DNA of 38,047 nucleotides from a virus, in the IMG/VR virus record IMGVR_UViG_3300044611_002810, positions 1 through 38,047 of that record, one strand, 5' to 3'. Shown here one piece after another: positions 1 through 8,667 of the stretch; within the stretch, counting starts at the first letter, position 1, and every line of letters starts with the position of its first letter. The position numbers and the translations under genes were made by a program. The notes under the pieces are model-generated. The model worked only from the letters and a program-made list of their open reading frames with translations, had not been told where the DNA came from and made no database searches.

Positions 1-753
1 GGATAGCTCTCCTGTGATTATTTATCGCGCCTGACAAAGCGCGAGCCCTACCGCGCCGGACTCGCTCGGCCCTGTTCAGTTGCAAGAGATTGGTCCATCA
101 GACGTAACAAGCGCGTATCAAACCCACCTCGTCGGTATTTATCAAATGACCAACACGCTGCCGCTTAGTCCAGTACGGTAATCTACTTGCCCTGACCGTA
201 GCGCCATAAAGCTTATCATTACCAGGACATAAGAACCTGCGAAGCGCTCTGCATTCGCGCCGGCGTTGACAACTTAACCAATACCGTTTGTGTCACCTCG
301 CGCAAGATGGGCGCCAGCGCGCCAAAGTCTTCACCAACACACCTGCCTCCCTCGCCACCGTGACCACATCAGCGCTCTCCGGTGGCAGCAACCGCGCCAC
401 TGCCCTGTTCTTGAATGTTTCTCCATACCTTTCCATCGCTCTTCCTTATTGCCCTCAAGTTCAAGATCATATCGAATCGACAACTTCTGACGCGGGGGCC
501 AGTTCGACATGCATGGCAACGTATCAGAAATTGTCTCCGACTCCAGGCACAACATTAATGAAGGCGCTCCGCAGGATAGCTGTACCCGGGTGAGCGGTGG
601 AGACTGCAAAAAATTTGAACATTGAGGGGGCTTTTTTCGACTGTCCGTTTGGGATCACCTCTTACAGTTGCGGTCGGTATATCAGTGAACGCGCCAGGGT
701 TGTTTCAGGGAAGCAAGAGACAGGTAACGGGCATCAAGAAGGACAAATGTGAG
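1..753. other. Gene-poor left flank of lower GC
   Basis: Apart from the transposase remnant at 293-436 I see no gene here. Base composition is visibly less GC-rich than the phage operons. The short open frames on both strands have no family resemblance and no ribosome binding sites. A 16-base stretch at 494-509 lies about 60 bases upstream of the remnant's start and could belong to the end of a degraded insertion sequence. No tRNA-like fold or clear attachment core was found. This is either host sequence beside a prophage or a degenerate non-essential phage region. Confidence 0.5.
293..436 (-). pseudogene. Truncated IS transposase N-terminus (orfA-type HTH)
   Basis: A 47-residue frame starts MERYGETFKNRAVARLLPPE and continues with a helix-turn-helix reading VAREAGVLVKTLARWR. 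This matches, from memory, the N-terminus of IS transposase proteins common in Betaproteobacteria (opening MERY.E.F..RAVARLLPPE). The ATG at 436 is preceded by AAGGAAG, a good ribosome binding site. The frame stops right after the HTH, and the usual continuation (about 60 more residues plus a downstream catalytic gene) is absent. I read it as a degraded insertion-sequence fragment. The exact IS family is uncertain. Confidence 0.6.
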
Positions 754-1212
754 TCATGGACATAGCAAAACCACCTCTTCCTCGCGCCGGACTATCAATC
801 CGGGCAATACTTTCCCGCCGCCTCGCACCCAGCGCCGCAGTTCGATCACAACATTTGACCAGTCCCTCTGATTGATCCTCCGCCGCAGCGCAGAAGTCTG
901 TAGTCGCCCCACCCCCAAATTGAATGTGAAGTCGACAATGGCCGCCAAGCGCCCCTCCGGTTCAGTAGCCAGCACCGGACAGTAGCGTAGCGTGGCGGCG
1001 AGAGCCAATTGCAGGTCGCGCGCCAGATAGACCTCGGCTTTGTGTTCGGTAATCGGTGGGTGCGTCGGATCGCAAAGATGCCCGTACCCAATCGTCCAGT
1101 ACCCCGCCGGACACACATACGGGTGTGCCCGGCGCAGCGGATCCGCCTTCGGCACCCGATGGAAACCCTCGAACCGTTTGGCCAAATCAATGGCAGCTTG
1201 GGGCACCAGCAT
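754..1212 (-). CDS. Endolysin, GH24 (phage lysozyme) family
   Basis: A 152-residue muramidase expected to cleave the glycan backbone of peptidoglycan at the end of infection. Glu15 in FEGF is the predicted catalytic acid. Cys34, five residues before Thr40 in the GYWTIGYGH motif, takes the place of the usual Asp; such E-(D/C)-T triads are known in this family. The Glu-Cys spacing (18 residues) is about ten longer than in the P22 type because of an insert at residues 22-31. There is no clear signal-anchor, so export would need the holin. The start codon overlaps the holin stop as TGATG. No Rz/Rz1 spanin follows before the gene-poor flank. Confidence 0.9.
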   Translation of the reverse strand: MLVPQAAIDLAKRFEGFHRVPKADPLRRAHPYVCPAGYWTIGYGHLCDPTHPPITEHKAEVYLARDLQLALAATLRYCPVLATEPEGRLAAIVDFTFNLGVGRLQTSALRRRINQRDWSNVVIELRRWVRGGGKVLPGLIVRREEEVVLLCP

Positions 1213-1685
1213 CAGCGCACCCGATCAAACACGCGGCCAAGAAACCAGAAGTTCAGCACCCCGGCCCACAACGCCTGATCGGCATCCGTCCAGGCATGGA
1301 CCACCGCCACGCTCCAAAGCGCCCCGCCGTTAATGGCTGCGGTGAAGGCCGCCGTCTTGGCCGCGCAGTACAAGGCCATGAACCAGTAGGTGACCACCGG
1401 CCGCACGCTGGATGACAGTGCATCCGCCCAAGCCACTCCGGTTTTCTCACCCTGGGTGCGCACGGCATCCTTCAGCGCCTCGATGGCTCCGGTGTTCCAC
1501 GCCGCTTCGGCACTCGCGCCGATCTCGGCCATGCGCTGTGCGCCTCGAATCTTCTCGAACTCCAGCGCCTTGTCCTGCATCGCCAGCTCGTGTCCACGCT
1601 CGCCTTTGCGATCCAGCCACTTCAGCACCTCGGGCGCGAGTCGAAACGCCCCGCCCAGCAATCCACCCAGCAAGGTCTCGATCAT
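1212..1685 (-). CDS. Putative holin (3TM type) / lysis membrane protein
   Basis: 157 residues. The N-terminal half starts with an amphipathic GG-rich segment (about residues 1-20) and then a charged helical region. The C-terminal half carries hydrophobic stretches at about 93-118 (RPVVTYWFMALYCAAKT) and 122-152. This layout, with the RPVxTYWF signature, resembles the gene-transfer-agent-type three-TM holins as I recall them. Position directly before the endolysin supports a role in membrane permeabilisation. Its ATG overlaps the preceding stop as ATGA. The holin assignment rests on topology and context. Confidence 0.65.
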   Translation of the reverse strand: MIETLLGGLLGGAFRLAPEVLKWLDRKGERGHELAMQDKALEFEKIRGAQRMAEIGASAEAAWNTGAIEALKDAVRTQGEKTGVAWADALSSSVRPVVTYWFMALYCAAKTAAFTAAINGGALWSVAVVHAWTDADQALWAGVLNFWFLGRVFDRVR

Positions 1686-1975
1686 GGCGCGCTCCCGAAT
1701 ACCTTCAGTTTCAGGGCGGTGCCGGCGACGACCGCCAGAACCAGGCCGGTAATCAGCATCTTCACAATGGTCAGGCCAGCGGTCTTCTTGGCCTCGTTGA
1801 AGGCATCCAGCAGATTGCGCAGTTCGCGGATGTCATGGGCGGCGTCCTCGCCGTCCAGTCCGACGCTGTGGAGTGCCGATTTAGCGCCCTTGGCAGCGGC
1901 GCATTCCAGGATGCGTTCCAGTTCTTCCTGGGGAATCGTCACCGACTTGCGACGTTCGATCAGGGGTTCGGTCAT
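1682..1975 (-). CDS. Small membrane protein of the lysis cassette (DUF6127-like)
   Basis: 97 residues with a charged N-terminus, a predicted amphipathic helix carrying the EDAAHDIRELRNLLDAF segment, and one C-terminal transmembrane helix (about residues 68-88). It resembles phage proteins I know as DUF6127, which lie beside holins. I chose ATG 1975 over ATG 1990 because GGAGGACAGAAAC precedes it at good spacing. A terminator lies just upstream, so this gene probably opens a separate lysis transcript or is fed by read-through. A holin-antiholin role is possible but unproven. Confidence 0.65.
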   Translation of the reverse strand: MTEPLIERRKSVTIPQEELERILECAAAKGAKSALHSVGLDGEDAAHDIRELRNLLDAFNEAKKTAGLTIVKMLITGLVLAVVAGTALKLKVFGSAP

Positions 1976-1997
1976 GTTTCTGTCCTCCATAAATGCA

Positions 1998-2020
1998 AAA
2001 CCCGCCTCAAGTGCGGGTTT
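1998..2020 (-). terminator. Rho-independent terminator between tail and lysis genes
   Basis: A perfect 8-bp stem (AAACCCGC/GCGGGTTT) with a 7-base loop. On the minus strand the stem ends in TTTTGC, with a further T-rich stretch. It sits after the last tail gene (stop at 2044) and before the ribosome binding site of the lysis gene at 1975. Because the stem is symmetric it could act on both strands. Confidence 0.7.
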
Positions 2021-2043
2021 CAGGGTTGCGCGTAAAACGTGCT

Positions 2044-2262
2044 TCAGACGGGATAGTTGTGTCGTGCCACTGGTGCTCGGGTGGCCATGCCGTGACGGAT
2101 CAGCACGCGGTCGCCGATGGCCAGGACATCGAGAGAGCGCGCCGTCACCGCGCCACGTTCGGTGGCCACACGCACCAAGGTGCCATTGAACCCCACCACT
2201 GAACCGACCAAGGGTGAGTCAGGCGCGATGAGGCGAGACAGTGCCTGCAGCGGGAAGGTCAT
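2044..2262 (-). CDS. Hypothetical small tail-region protein
   Basis: 72 residues, start overlapping the preceding stop as ATGA. The sequence alternates short hydrophobic and polar stretches (VGSVVGFNGTLVRVATERG, then LDVLAIGDRVLI), suggesting a small beta-barrel or KOW/SH3-like fold such as is found in phage tail and baseplate accessory proteins. I do not recognise a named family. It is the last gene before the tail operon terminator. Confidence 0.6.
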   Translation of the reverse strand: MTFPLQALSRLIAPDSPLVGSVVGFNGTLVRVATERGAVTARSLDVLAIGDRVLIRHGMATRAPVARHNYPV

Positions 2263-2555
2263 CGCGGCTGCTCCAGGCTGATGCGGGTATCGATCGCCGC
2301 CTCAGTCACGCTGATCTGGATGCCGGTGATCTTGGCCCGGTAGGCGCTGGCGGTGGATGGGTCGGTCGCCTCGACGATCTGGCCGAGCCGGAATCCTGGC
2401 CGGAAGACCACTTCCATCTCGATCTGATTGAAAGCATGGGCATGCGCATCCATTTCGGCGATACCCCGCTGCAGCAATGCCTCGTCCGACAGCAGTGGTT
2501 CGGCGAGGGGCGTGCCTTCGCGCAAACCATCACCGCGATAGACCGAGAGGATCAT
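2259..2555 (-). CDS. Hypothetical tail-region protein
   Basis: 98 residues, unrecognised. It contains a beta-rich centre (MEVVFRPGFRLGQIVEATD) followed by AKITGIQISVTEAAIDTRISLEQ. This pattern resembles C-terminal domains of tail-hub proteins that list coordinate axes or derivative functions, but that is only an impression. It overlaps both neighbours by 4 bases (ATGA), which ties it to the 175-kb-free tail-tip operon running from 8667 to 2044. Confidence 0.6.
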   Translation of the reverse strand: MILSVYRGDGLREGTPLAEPLLSDEALLQRGIAEMDAHAHAFNQIEMEVVFRPGFRLGQIVEATDPSTASAYRAKITGIQISVTEAAIDTRISLEQPR

Positions 2556-3064
2556 GTCGCACTCCCCTTGATCAGCGCCAGAATGCTGAAATCGCTTTCC
2601 CCATTCAAACTGGCGGGAGAAGCCAGGGCATAGACCAGGGCTTGCGCGTCATACGTCAGCTTGGCCACGCCCACCCCCTTGACCGAGGCTTTCACCGTCA
2701 CCTTGTCTGACTGGAGCGTGAGCGTGCCCAGGCTGCGGCCATACCAGACTGACGCACTAATTCCCGCTCGGGCTGGCACGCTGAGGCTGGCACTGTCGGT
2801 ATCCTCGAACATGACTTCGTCGGTCATCGTCACTATCGCCGTGCCCTGCGCCGAGAGAGAACCCGCCGAGCAGATCGTATCGGTGATGCTGACGTTGTCC
2901 GACTTGTAGACGAGGATGCGCACGGTCTCACCCGGGCTGAATGAATTTTTACCGCCATTCAAACCCTGTGGCCGAGCATCGACCTCGGCTGAGAGATGCC
3001 CTTGGCTTCCGCCGCTTTGACCATCAGGGCTGCCAAATTGAACACGGATAGTGGCATTGGCCAT
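2552..3064 (-). CDS. Hypothetical virion/tail protein
   Basis: 170 residues, mostly beta-strand by inspection, with repeated Ser/Thr/Val alternation, no signal peptide and no membrane segment. I do not recognise the family. Start chosen at ATG 3064 because GAAGGAG lies 7 bases upstream. The longer reading from TTG 3079 would overlap the preceding stop and lacks a binding site. The location next to tail-tip genes suggests an immunoglobulin-like or other all-beta decoration or tip component. Confidence 0.65.
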   Translation of the reverse strand: MANATIRVQFGSPDGQSGGSQGHLSAEVDARPQGLNGGKNSFSPGETVRILVYKSDNVSITDTICSAGSLSAQGTAIVTMTDEVMFEDTDSASLSVPARAGISASVWYGRSLGTLTLQSDKVTVKASVKGVGVAKLTYDAQALVYALASPASLNGESDFSILALIKGSAT

Positions 3065-3075
3065 GTATGACTCCT

Positions 3076-4665
3076 TCAAGCGTCAACCAGGATGAACTGG
3101 ACTGTCTCGTCGTCGGCCAGCGCGACGCGCCAATCAAGTGATGATGTGATGTAGGTCAGATCGAGCAGGCTGTAACCCGGCACGGCGGCAAGCAGATCCT
3201 GGCCGTCTGCCGTCACGACCCCAAGATCAGTGTGCTGCCAGGTCGCACGGCTGATCGCTGTGACTGGATAGTGCGTGCTGCCGTGGCCTTCGATGAATTC
3301 GATCAATTCAGACTCAACACGAGTTACTTCCCCCTGGTTGGCGATCACGGTCGCCGGGTGCCCGGTGTGGGTAAGCAGCACCGGTCGCGCGGTCGCCAGA
3401 TAAGCCCGAAGCGTGCCCTGGTTGGCGTCGTCAGCATCGGCGACATACTCGATGCGATCGGCGGCACGTCCATTTGCCGAGTCCTCATTGGCCAGCGTGA
3501 TGCGGTTGTAGCCGCGTGCCGGCGCAATCTGGGCGCGGCTGGCCAGGACGTCGGCATCGAACAGGTTGTGGGCGATCGGCGCTTTCCCATAGTCGGGGAT
3601 GCTCACCGGATGCCGTCGGCGGCAGACCACCGTGCCATCGGGATGGCTCTCGACAATCCCGCCGATGGCGGCAACGATGCTGCGAGCGGCAGACAGCGGC
3701 GTCACGCCTTCCATCAGCAACCGGCCTGCCGGGATGGTCCAATCCAGCAATTGCCAGTCCACGTTGCCGATCAGATCTTCCACCGCCGTTCGCGCTGCCA
3801 CCGCATCTGGCTGGAAGTAACGCAGGGTTGCTGCGAAGGGGGCGTCCAGCAACGCCAGCGGCGAGATGGCGGTGAGTTCAAGACGCTGGAGCGTCTGCGA
3901 CTCACGCGACAAGGTTTTGCCATCCACCACCAACGCGAATGTTTCAGCACCGAGTTGCAAGGTGATGACATCGCTGATGGCGATGGCGGCGAAATCCGCC
4001 ACGCGCGACACCTCAACGGTTGCAATCCAGAACGGACTGTCCTCATCGCAACTCAAGCGGGCTTGGAGGATCGGGATGGTCAGCCCTTGCCAGCGCATGA
4101 CCGGCGTGTTGACGACCGACTGAATGGCCTGATCGCGCAGCACCGACCAGGCGATAGCGTGGCGTTTGGCGACGGGATCGTGGACCGACAGCGCATAGCC
4201 AACCGCAAAGCAGGTGCGGTTGGCGACCATCAGACCATAGTGCAAACGCAAACTGGAACGCATGCTGACCTTGTCCGCGTAGTCCATCCGAAGACCAGCG
4301 CGAGCAAGCGCAGAGTCCGAATAAGGCGAATGCAGATGGGTTCGCACGACCCTCTTGTCCTCGTAGATCGACCGCAGCATGGAACGAATAAATGGACGGT
4401 CACCATAGTCGGTCTGCAGCCCGCGCGCATGCCGACGCAGGTCAGCGTAGGGCAGCCGCTGAACGCTTGTAAGACGCAACCCCCAGACAAGGTGATGGGC
4501 TGCAGCCAAACAGATCGACCAGTGTGTCTGGTGCCGCCTGGCATTTAAATCGGTCAGGTTCCAGGCGCAGACATGGCGCACGGCGAGTGCATTCGAAGGC
4601 GCGGTGACCGACGTGCCATGCACGAGGCCGACCTGGCGAACAAACGCCATCCGCAATGCGAGCAT
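3076..4665 (-). CDS. Putative tail hub/tip protein
   Basis: 529 residues, unrecognised at family level. The N-terminal 170 residues are Arg/His/Tyr-rich with imperfect internal repetition (RSMLRSIYEDKRVVRTHLHSP.. then RAGLRMDYADKVSMRSSLRL..). From about residue 190 there is a hub-like beta domain (PILQARLSCDEDSPFWIATVEV, TLQLGAETFALVVDGKTLSRES). A later segment (LFDADVLASRAQIAPARGYNRITL) looks like the hub proteins of lambda-like and GTA-like tails. Two bases separate it from the previous stop. It is the best candidate here for the J-like central tip, though much shorter than lambda J. Confidence 0.6.
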   Translation of the reverse strand: MLALRMAFVRQVGLVHGTSVTAPSNALAVRHVCAWNLTDLNARRHQTHWSICLAAAHHLVWGLRLTSVQRLPYADLRRHARGLQTDYGDRPFIRSMLRSIYEDKRVVRTHLHSPYSDSALARAGLRMDYADKVSMRSSLRLHYGLMVANRTCFAVGYALSVHDPVAKRHAIAWSVLRDQAIQSVVNTPVMRWQGLTIPILQARLSCDEDSPFWIATVEVSRVADFAAIAISDVITLQLGAETFALVVDGKTLSRESQTLQRLELTAISPLALLDAPFAATLRYFQPDAVAARTAVEDLIGNVDWQLLDWTIPAGRLLMEGVTPLSAARSIVAAIGGIVESHPDGTVVCRRRHPVSIPDYGKAPIAHNLFDADVLASRAQIAPARGYNRITLANEDSANGRAADRIEYVADADDANQGTLRAYLATARPVLLTHTGHPATVIANQGEVTRVESELIEFIEGHGSTHYPVTAISRATWQHTDLGVVTADGQDLLAAVPGYSLLDLTYITSSLDWRVALADDETVQFILVDA

Positions 4666-4667
4666 GC

Positions 4668-5477
4668 TCAGAAGCTCTCGAAATCAGCCGGTGAGCGGAG
4701 TGCCAGGAAAGCGAAGTCGGCATGTCCGAACACCCGCCAGCCCGGTGCGGCTTCCTCTGCCCAGGCGTAGCCATCGGTGGCCATCATGACCGCGTCCAGT
4801 TCCCCCATGCACGCGGCGGTATAGGTGCTTTTATCCTCGATGCTGAATCCGGATGCCGGAAACAGCGGTGCAATCATGCGTGGCAGCGGCGAACCGTCAT
4901 GTCGATCGGCGCGGCGCAGGCCCAACGGTGAATACAACGACAAATAGGCATCCCCGATGCGCACGCCATTGTCTTGCCGGACGGCATACGGCACCTGGAA
5001 ATGCAGCCCATCGGACGCATTGATCAGCCCGAAGCGGGCGACCAGTCCCTCGATCTGATCGGCGGAATAGCGACGGCTGGTCGCGCCGACGATCAACGTG
5101 ACCAGAGTATGGGTCGTCGTCGTTCTGGCCGCGATCCACCACCAACCCGCGCGGAAACTGGCCGCAGCATAGAGTTCTACCCCCTCCGTTTGCGGGCTGA
5201 CGAATTCAGTGTGATTGGTTTGTTCATCGACAATGTAATCCGGCGTGCCGATATAGGCGTAGGGTTGGTAGTCGGTCCCGGAAATGCGCCAGAACGGCGT
5301 GTCGTCGACCTGTGCGCCGCTCACCGCGCCTGCCGGCCCCCAGCGGTATTCGTCGGCATCATCCCATTGCCACATCACGCCAGCATCGGAGAGGCGCAGC
5401 TTGAATACGTCGATGAACGCGGCAATCGCGTCCGCATCGAAGGTCCCGTCCGCATAGGTTTTGCTTAGACCAAACAT
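4668..5477 (-). CDS. Tail-tip protein, unknown family
   Basis: 269 residues starting MFGLSKTYADGTFDADAIAA. Start chosen at 5477 because its ATG overlaps the preceding stop as TGATG; a longer upstream reading frame lacks support. The sequence is rich in Trp, Tyr and Asp and all-beta in appearance. No transmembrane segment or enzymatic motif is visible. Tail-tip placement comes from its position between the tape measure and the lysis genes. Confidence 0.65.
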   Translation of the reverse strand: MFGLSKTYADGTFDADAIAAFIDVFKLRLSDAGVMWQWDDADEYRWGPAGAVSGAQVDDTPFWRISGTDYQPYAYIGTPDYIVDEQTNHTEFVSPQTEGVELYAAASFRAGWWWIAARTTTTHTLVTLIVGATSRRYSADQIEGLVARFGLINASDGLHFQVPYAVRQDNGVRIGDAYLSLYSPLGLRRADRHDGSPLPRMIAPLFPASGFSIEDKSTYTAACMGELDAVMMATDGYAWAEEAAPGWRVFGHADFAFLALRSPADFESF

Positions 5478-6487
5478 CAGGCGCTCTCCCCCTGTATGGC
5501 CAGCGACGCGAAGTCGTTGGCCAGACTGGCGGTGCCGGGCGGAATCTGACGGCAATACCAGATTGGAATCGCCGCTGGGTGGGTCTCGAAGGTCACCGTG
5601 TCGCCGGCCTGAAACGTCCCGTTCCAAGCCAGGGATTTGAGCGTGAAGTAAGGCGTTCCGCTGGCGGGGTTCAAGGGCGCGAAATCAGCACTGGTGACGC
5701 CGACAGCCGCCAACAAGCCAAGCGTGTTGCCGGTCAGCGTAAAGCTCGTCGTGGAACTGAAGTTAAGCGTCCATGCCTGCTCGATCGCACCCTTGTTGTG
5801 GGCGACGAGGTTGTTTTGCGGGGCAGTATCAAGACTGCCGCCTGCACTGTTGACCAAGACTCCGGCGACTTCCGCCACCAGGCTGGGTGTCTCGTAGACG
5901 CTGGAAACCAAGGTGTTCAGCGTGGCAAAGCCGTTCGTGAGCGCCGGAGAGAAGTCAATGGTGGCGAAGTCCGGGCCATAGACGATGCCGATCACGCTCA
6001 CCCATTCCTCGTTGCCAGCCCCGCCGGTGCTCGGTCGATCCGAAATGCGGAGCACATCACCGACGCGGAACGGCTGCAGGCTGGCATATTCGGCGTTGTG
6101 TTCGCAGACCACCTGGATCTGGGTGGTGGCGCCCACGACTGGCGCGTACAGCGTGCCGATACCATAGGGGCGGCCACCGATCTGATCTTCGGTGTCGGTG
6201 GCGCTGCCAGGTTGGAACACCACGAAATCACCCGCCGGGGTGAGCGCATCGAGGAATATGCGCGCATTGATCAGCGCGCTGTCGGTGGCCGAGTTGAGGT
6301 GGATGAAGGCCTTGCGCCAGTGAACCGCGCCACCGCTGCGCTCGGCTTGCGATACATCCGGAAACAGGTTGTTCTTGACGCCCGACACCAGCGTCGAATG
6401 GGCCATGCGACCGCCGTTCTGCGCCGGCACGCTGCCCGATTGCAGCAAGGCGGGCCGCCAGACGATTTCTGAATCAAGTAGGGGCAT
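5477..6487 (-). CDS. Tail/tip structural protein, unknown family
   Basis: 336 residues starting MPLLDSEIVWRPAL, with AAGGAGA 7 bases before the ATG. The protein has no obvious catalytic motif. Beta-rich segments such as DTVTFETHPAAIPIWYCRQI near the C-terminus resemble carbohydrate- or virion-surface folds. Similar proteins occur in siphoviral tail operons of Betaproteobacteria, from memory, without assigned function. It abuts the small gene at 6497 and overlaps the next gene by TGATG. Confidence 0.65.
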   Translation of the reverse strand: MPLLDSEIVWRPALLQSGSVPAQNGGRMAHSTLVSGVKNNLFPDVSQAERSGGAVHWRKAFIHLNSATDSALINARIFLDALTPAGDFVVFQPGSATDTEDQIGGRPYGIGTLYAPVVGATTQIQVVCEHNAEYASLQPFRVGDVLRISDRPSTGGAGNEEWVSVIGIVYGPDFATIDFSPALTNGFATLNTLVSSVYETPSLVAEVAGVLVNSAGGSLDTAPQNNLVAHNKGAIEQAWTLNFSSTTSFTLTGNTLGLLAAVGVTSADFAPLNPASGTPYFTLKSLAWNGTFQAGDTVTFETHPAAIPIWYCRQIPPGTASLANDFASLAIQGESA

Positions 6488-6496
6488 GTTGTCTCC

Positions 6497-6877
6497 TTAA
6501 ATGGTCATGAGCTTGAGGGTGGCGAGGTAGTAGTCGCCGGGCTGTGGGGTCGCCCGGTTGACCAGCGGCTTCGCCTCGAAGGCGGGCGGGTCCTGGTGGC
6601 GGAACATCACCTGATGGGTCTGGCCACGCAGCAGCAAGGGGAAGATGCCGCCCGGCATGGCAGCCAGTGCGGCGAGTCCTTCGACCAGTTCGCGCGTGAG
6701 CCAGCCGGCGTCGGGTTCAGACGCCAGGGTGATCGGCACCCCTGCGCTGTACTGGCCGTAGAACACCACCAGTGAGCCATCCAGGGTGCGCTGGGTGGTC
6801 TGCGGCACCGACTGAACGTCGAATTCATCCAGCCAGATCAACCCATCCGGAAGCAACAGGGTCTCAAGTTGGATCAT
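6497..6877 (-). CDS. Small tail protein, distal-tail-like
   Basis: 126 residues starting MIQLETLLLPDGLIWLDEFD. The opening (short strand, then a Trp-Asp-Glu patch) and the LDGSLVVFYGQ segment recall N-terminal distal-tail (Dit) domains that form the ring at the end of the tail tube. The similarity is by eye only. ATGA overlap with the 597-residue gene upstream. Confidence 0.55.
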   Translation of the reverse strand: MIQLETLLLPDGLIWLDEFDVQSVPQTTQRTLDGSLVVFYGQYSAGVPITLASEPDAGWLTRELVEGLAALAAMPGGIFPLLLRGQTHQVMFRHQDPPAFEAKPLVNRATPQPGDYYLATLKLMTI

Positions 6878-8667
6878 GGCGACAGGGTCTGGTAGCGGCG
6901 CACTGGACCTGGCACAGGCAGATGGTCGAAACCCGTGCCATTCGCACGCCGCCGCCGATTGGCGCTATCGTAGTTAAGCTCGAGTTCGACATTCACGCTA
7001 GGCGGCGAAGCGGTCGCCAGCCGCAGCGTGAAGACCCTCGGTACATCGATATCCCCTTCGACGCACATGTACTGCTTCGATTGCACTGTACCGTTCGGCC
7101 AGGTCACGCGGATCACCCCCCAGATGCAACCGAAGGCATCACAGGGCGCGGCATGGTCAACCACGCGCAAGGTCAGGTAATGATTCCACATCACTTGGCC
7201 GAAATAGGTTTCTACCACGCTCCAGCTTTCAATCACGGCTCTGGCCTGACTGTCGCGATCAGGTAAAAAGGCATCGCAGCCGTCCCACGAGATCGCAACC
7301 CGTGCCATCAGATGCGGCCACGAGCCCGACAAAGGAAAGCCAATGTCGATATCCATCGGCACCAGACGAATATCCAGGTCTCGATCCCAGTGGTAGATGC
7401 CGCTCAGTCTTGTCAGTAACAGCTTGATCGTTTCAGGCGTGGCACCCGCAACGACCCGCACCCCGATCACGTTATCCTGGGGAAATTTGATGTAGTCCTG
7501 AATGCTGTCCGGGGCGATCTGCACCTTGCCAGCGATGCAAGCCGGCAGCGTCACAACGGCTTCCACTTCTTCCCCCAGCGCAGCGGGTCCGACATTGACT
7601 TGTTGCGCGATGACCAGGGGCGTTCCAGGGCTGTTGATGACTCGATGGCGGGCAAGAATAGGCCGCGAGTCGATCGTGCCGGTGTGGTTGATGCTGAGTG
7701 TGATCGTATCCAACAACCTGCCATCACCCGCCAACACCCGGATCAGCGTCGTAGCGCTAGGCAGCGCCCTGAAGACAAAGTCCTCGATGCAATTACGTGG
7801 CACTAACTCGAGCAGGTCGTGCGCGGGCATCGTCGGTAACCACCAAGAACAGTCGACGTAGTAGCAGTAGAAATCGACATAAGCAGCCGTACTGCCGGTT
7901 ATCGACCAGGTATCCAGCACCGCGCCGTTCATGGCCAATTCAGACGAGAAATCAAGGCGGATAGCCAGCACTTCAATTTCGGTTTGAAGATCGTCAATGA
8001 CAACCACCCCGGCCGGAATTGGCAGTAAGCGGTGTCCGGTGATGCGCACCGCACTCTGCACCCCTTCGGAGTCCAGCTGCAGATCCCGCAACGACAATGG
8101 ATTATCTGGATTCATGATGCTGTTGACCGGCCGCATCGCCTGCTCCAAGGCATCCAGGTCGTAAGTTGCGGTAGCACCCATCCAGAAAGTGGAGAGCGGC
8201 AGGCTGACCGGCTGCGCATTCGGGTCGACCGGATAAACAGGGTTGTCCGGATCAAAGTTGGGATCGAATGGATCGCACGGTTTGTACGTCTGGCCTGTCG
8301 GGGAGAAACGCACATTCACCTGCGTCGACAACGCCATTCCAGGTTTGCTTTCGCTGACGGACCTTCGTGCATCGAGTTTCGAAGTCAGGCGCAGTTGCAG
8401 GCCTGTTTGCTTTTTTGTGTCGGTGATGCCGGCTTGCAGGCAATCCTCATATTCCTTATCAGCCGACGTCAGCGCCGCACGATACGGCTCCTCCCATTTG
8501 TCGAGCAGCCAGTTGCGCGCGTAATCGGTCATCAGGCCGCCATGCTGGTTGAGATACCCGGGAATCCACTCGAAGCCAGGCGGCGTGCAGGCCTGCGGAT
8601 GCGGCTCCCGTCGGACGCAGGTGTTGAAGGCAATGCGCAAGCTGGTGTGTGGGTCGATCGGCATCAT
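6874..8667 (-). CDS. Large tail-associated protein, unrecognised
   Basis: 597 residues, directly downstream of the tape measure, where lambda has gpM and gpL. It shows no NlpC/P60 or other enzymatic motif. An N-terminal helical part with several Cys (residues 17, 27, 76) is followed by a Pro/Asp-rich linker (PCDPFDPNFDPDNPVYPVDP) and then long beta-rich stretches with further Cys. Possible roles are baseplate hub or receptor-binding protein. Two ATG codons at 8667 and 8664 overlap the tape-measure stop. Confidence 0.65.
   Translation of the reverse strand: MMPIDPHTSLRIAFNTCVRREPHPQACTPPGFEWIPGYLNQHGGLMTDYARNWLLDKWEEPYRAALTSADKEYEDCLQAGITDTKKQTGLQLRLTSKLDARRSVSESKPGMALSTQVNVRFSPTGQTYKPCDPFDPNFDPDNPVYPVDPNAQPVSLPLSTFWMGATATYDLDALEQAMRPVNSIMNPDNPLSLRDLQLDSEGVQSAVRITGHRLLPIPAGVVVIDDLQTEIEVLAIRLDFSSELAMNGAVLDTWSITGSTAAYVDFYCYYVDCSWWLPTMPAHDLLELVPRNCIEDFVFRALPSATTLIRVLAGDGRLLDTITLSINHTGTIDSRPILARHRVINSPGTPLVIAQQVNVGPAALGEEVEAVVTLPACIAGKVQIAPDSIQDYIKFPQDNVIGVRVVAGATPETIKLLLTRLSGIYHWDRDLDIRLVPMDIDIGFPLSGSWPHLMARVAISWDGCDAFLPDRDSQARAVIESWSVVETYFGQVMWNHYLTLRVVDHAAPCDAFGCIWGVIRVTWPNGTVQSKQYMCVEGDIDVPRVFTLRLATASPPSVNVELELNYDSANRRRRANGTGFDHLPVPGPVRRYQTLSP

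Noticed and set aside
288-593. 101-residue plus-strand and 92-residue minus-strand frames in the left flank
   Set aside because: No ribosome binding site, no family resemblance; the plus frame runs opposite the better supported transposase fragment.
605-650. Terminator near A- and T-runs after the lysis genes
   Set aside because: The A6 and T6 runs flank no stable GC stem; the pairing is only between the runs.
3232-4548. 438-residue plus-strand open frame
   Set aside because: Lies entirely opposite a tail gene with coupled start and stop; composition is that of a complementary-frame artefact of high GC. The same holds for long plus-strand frames at 10951-12312 and 16413-17954.
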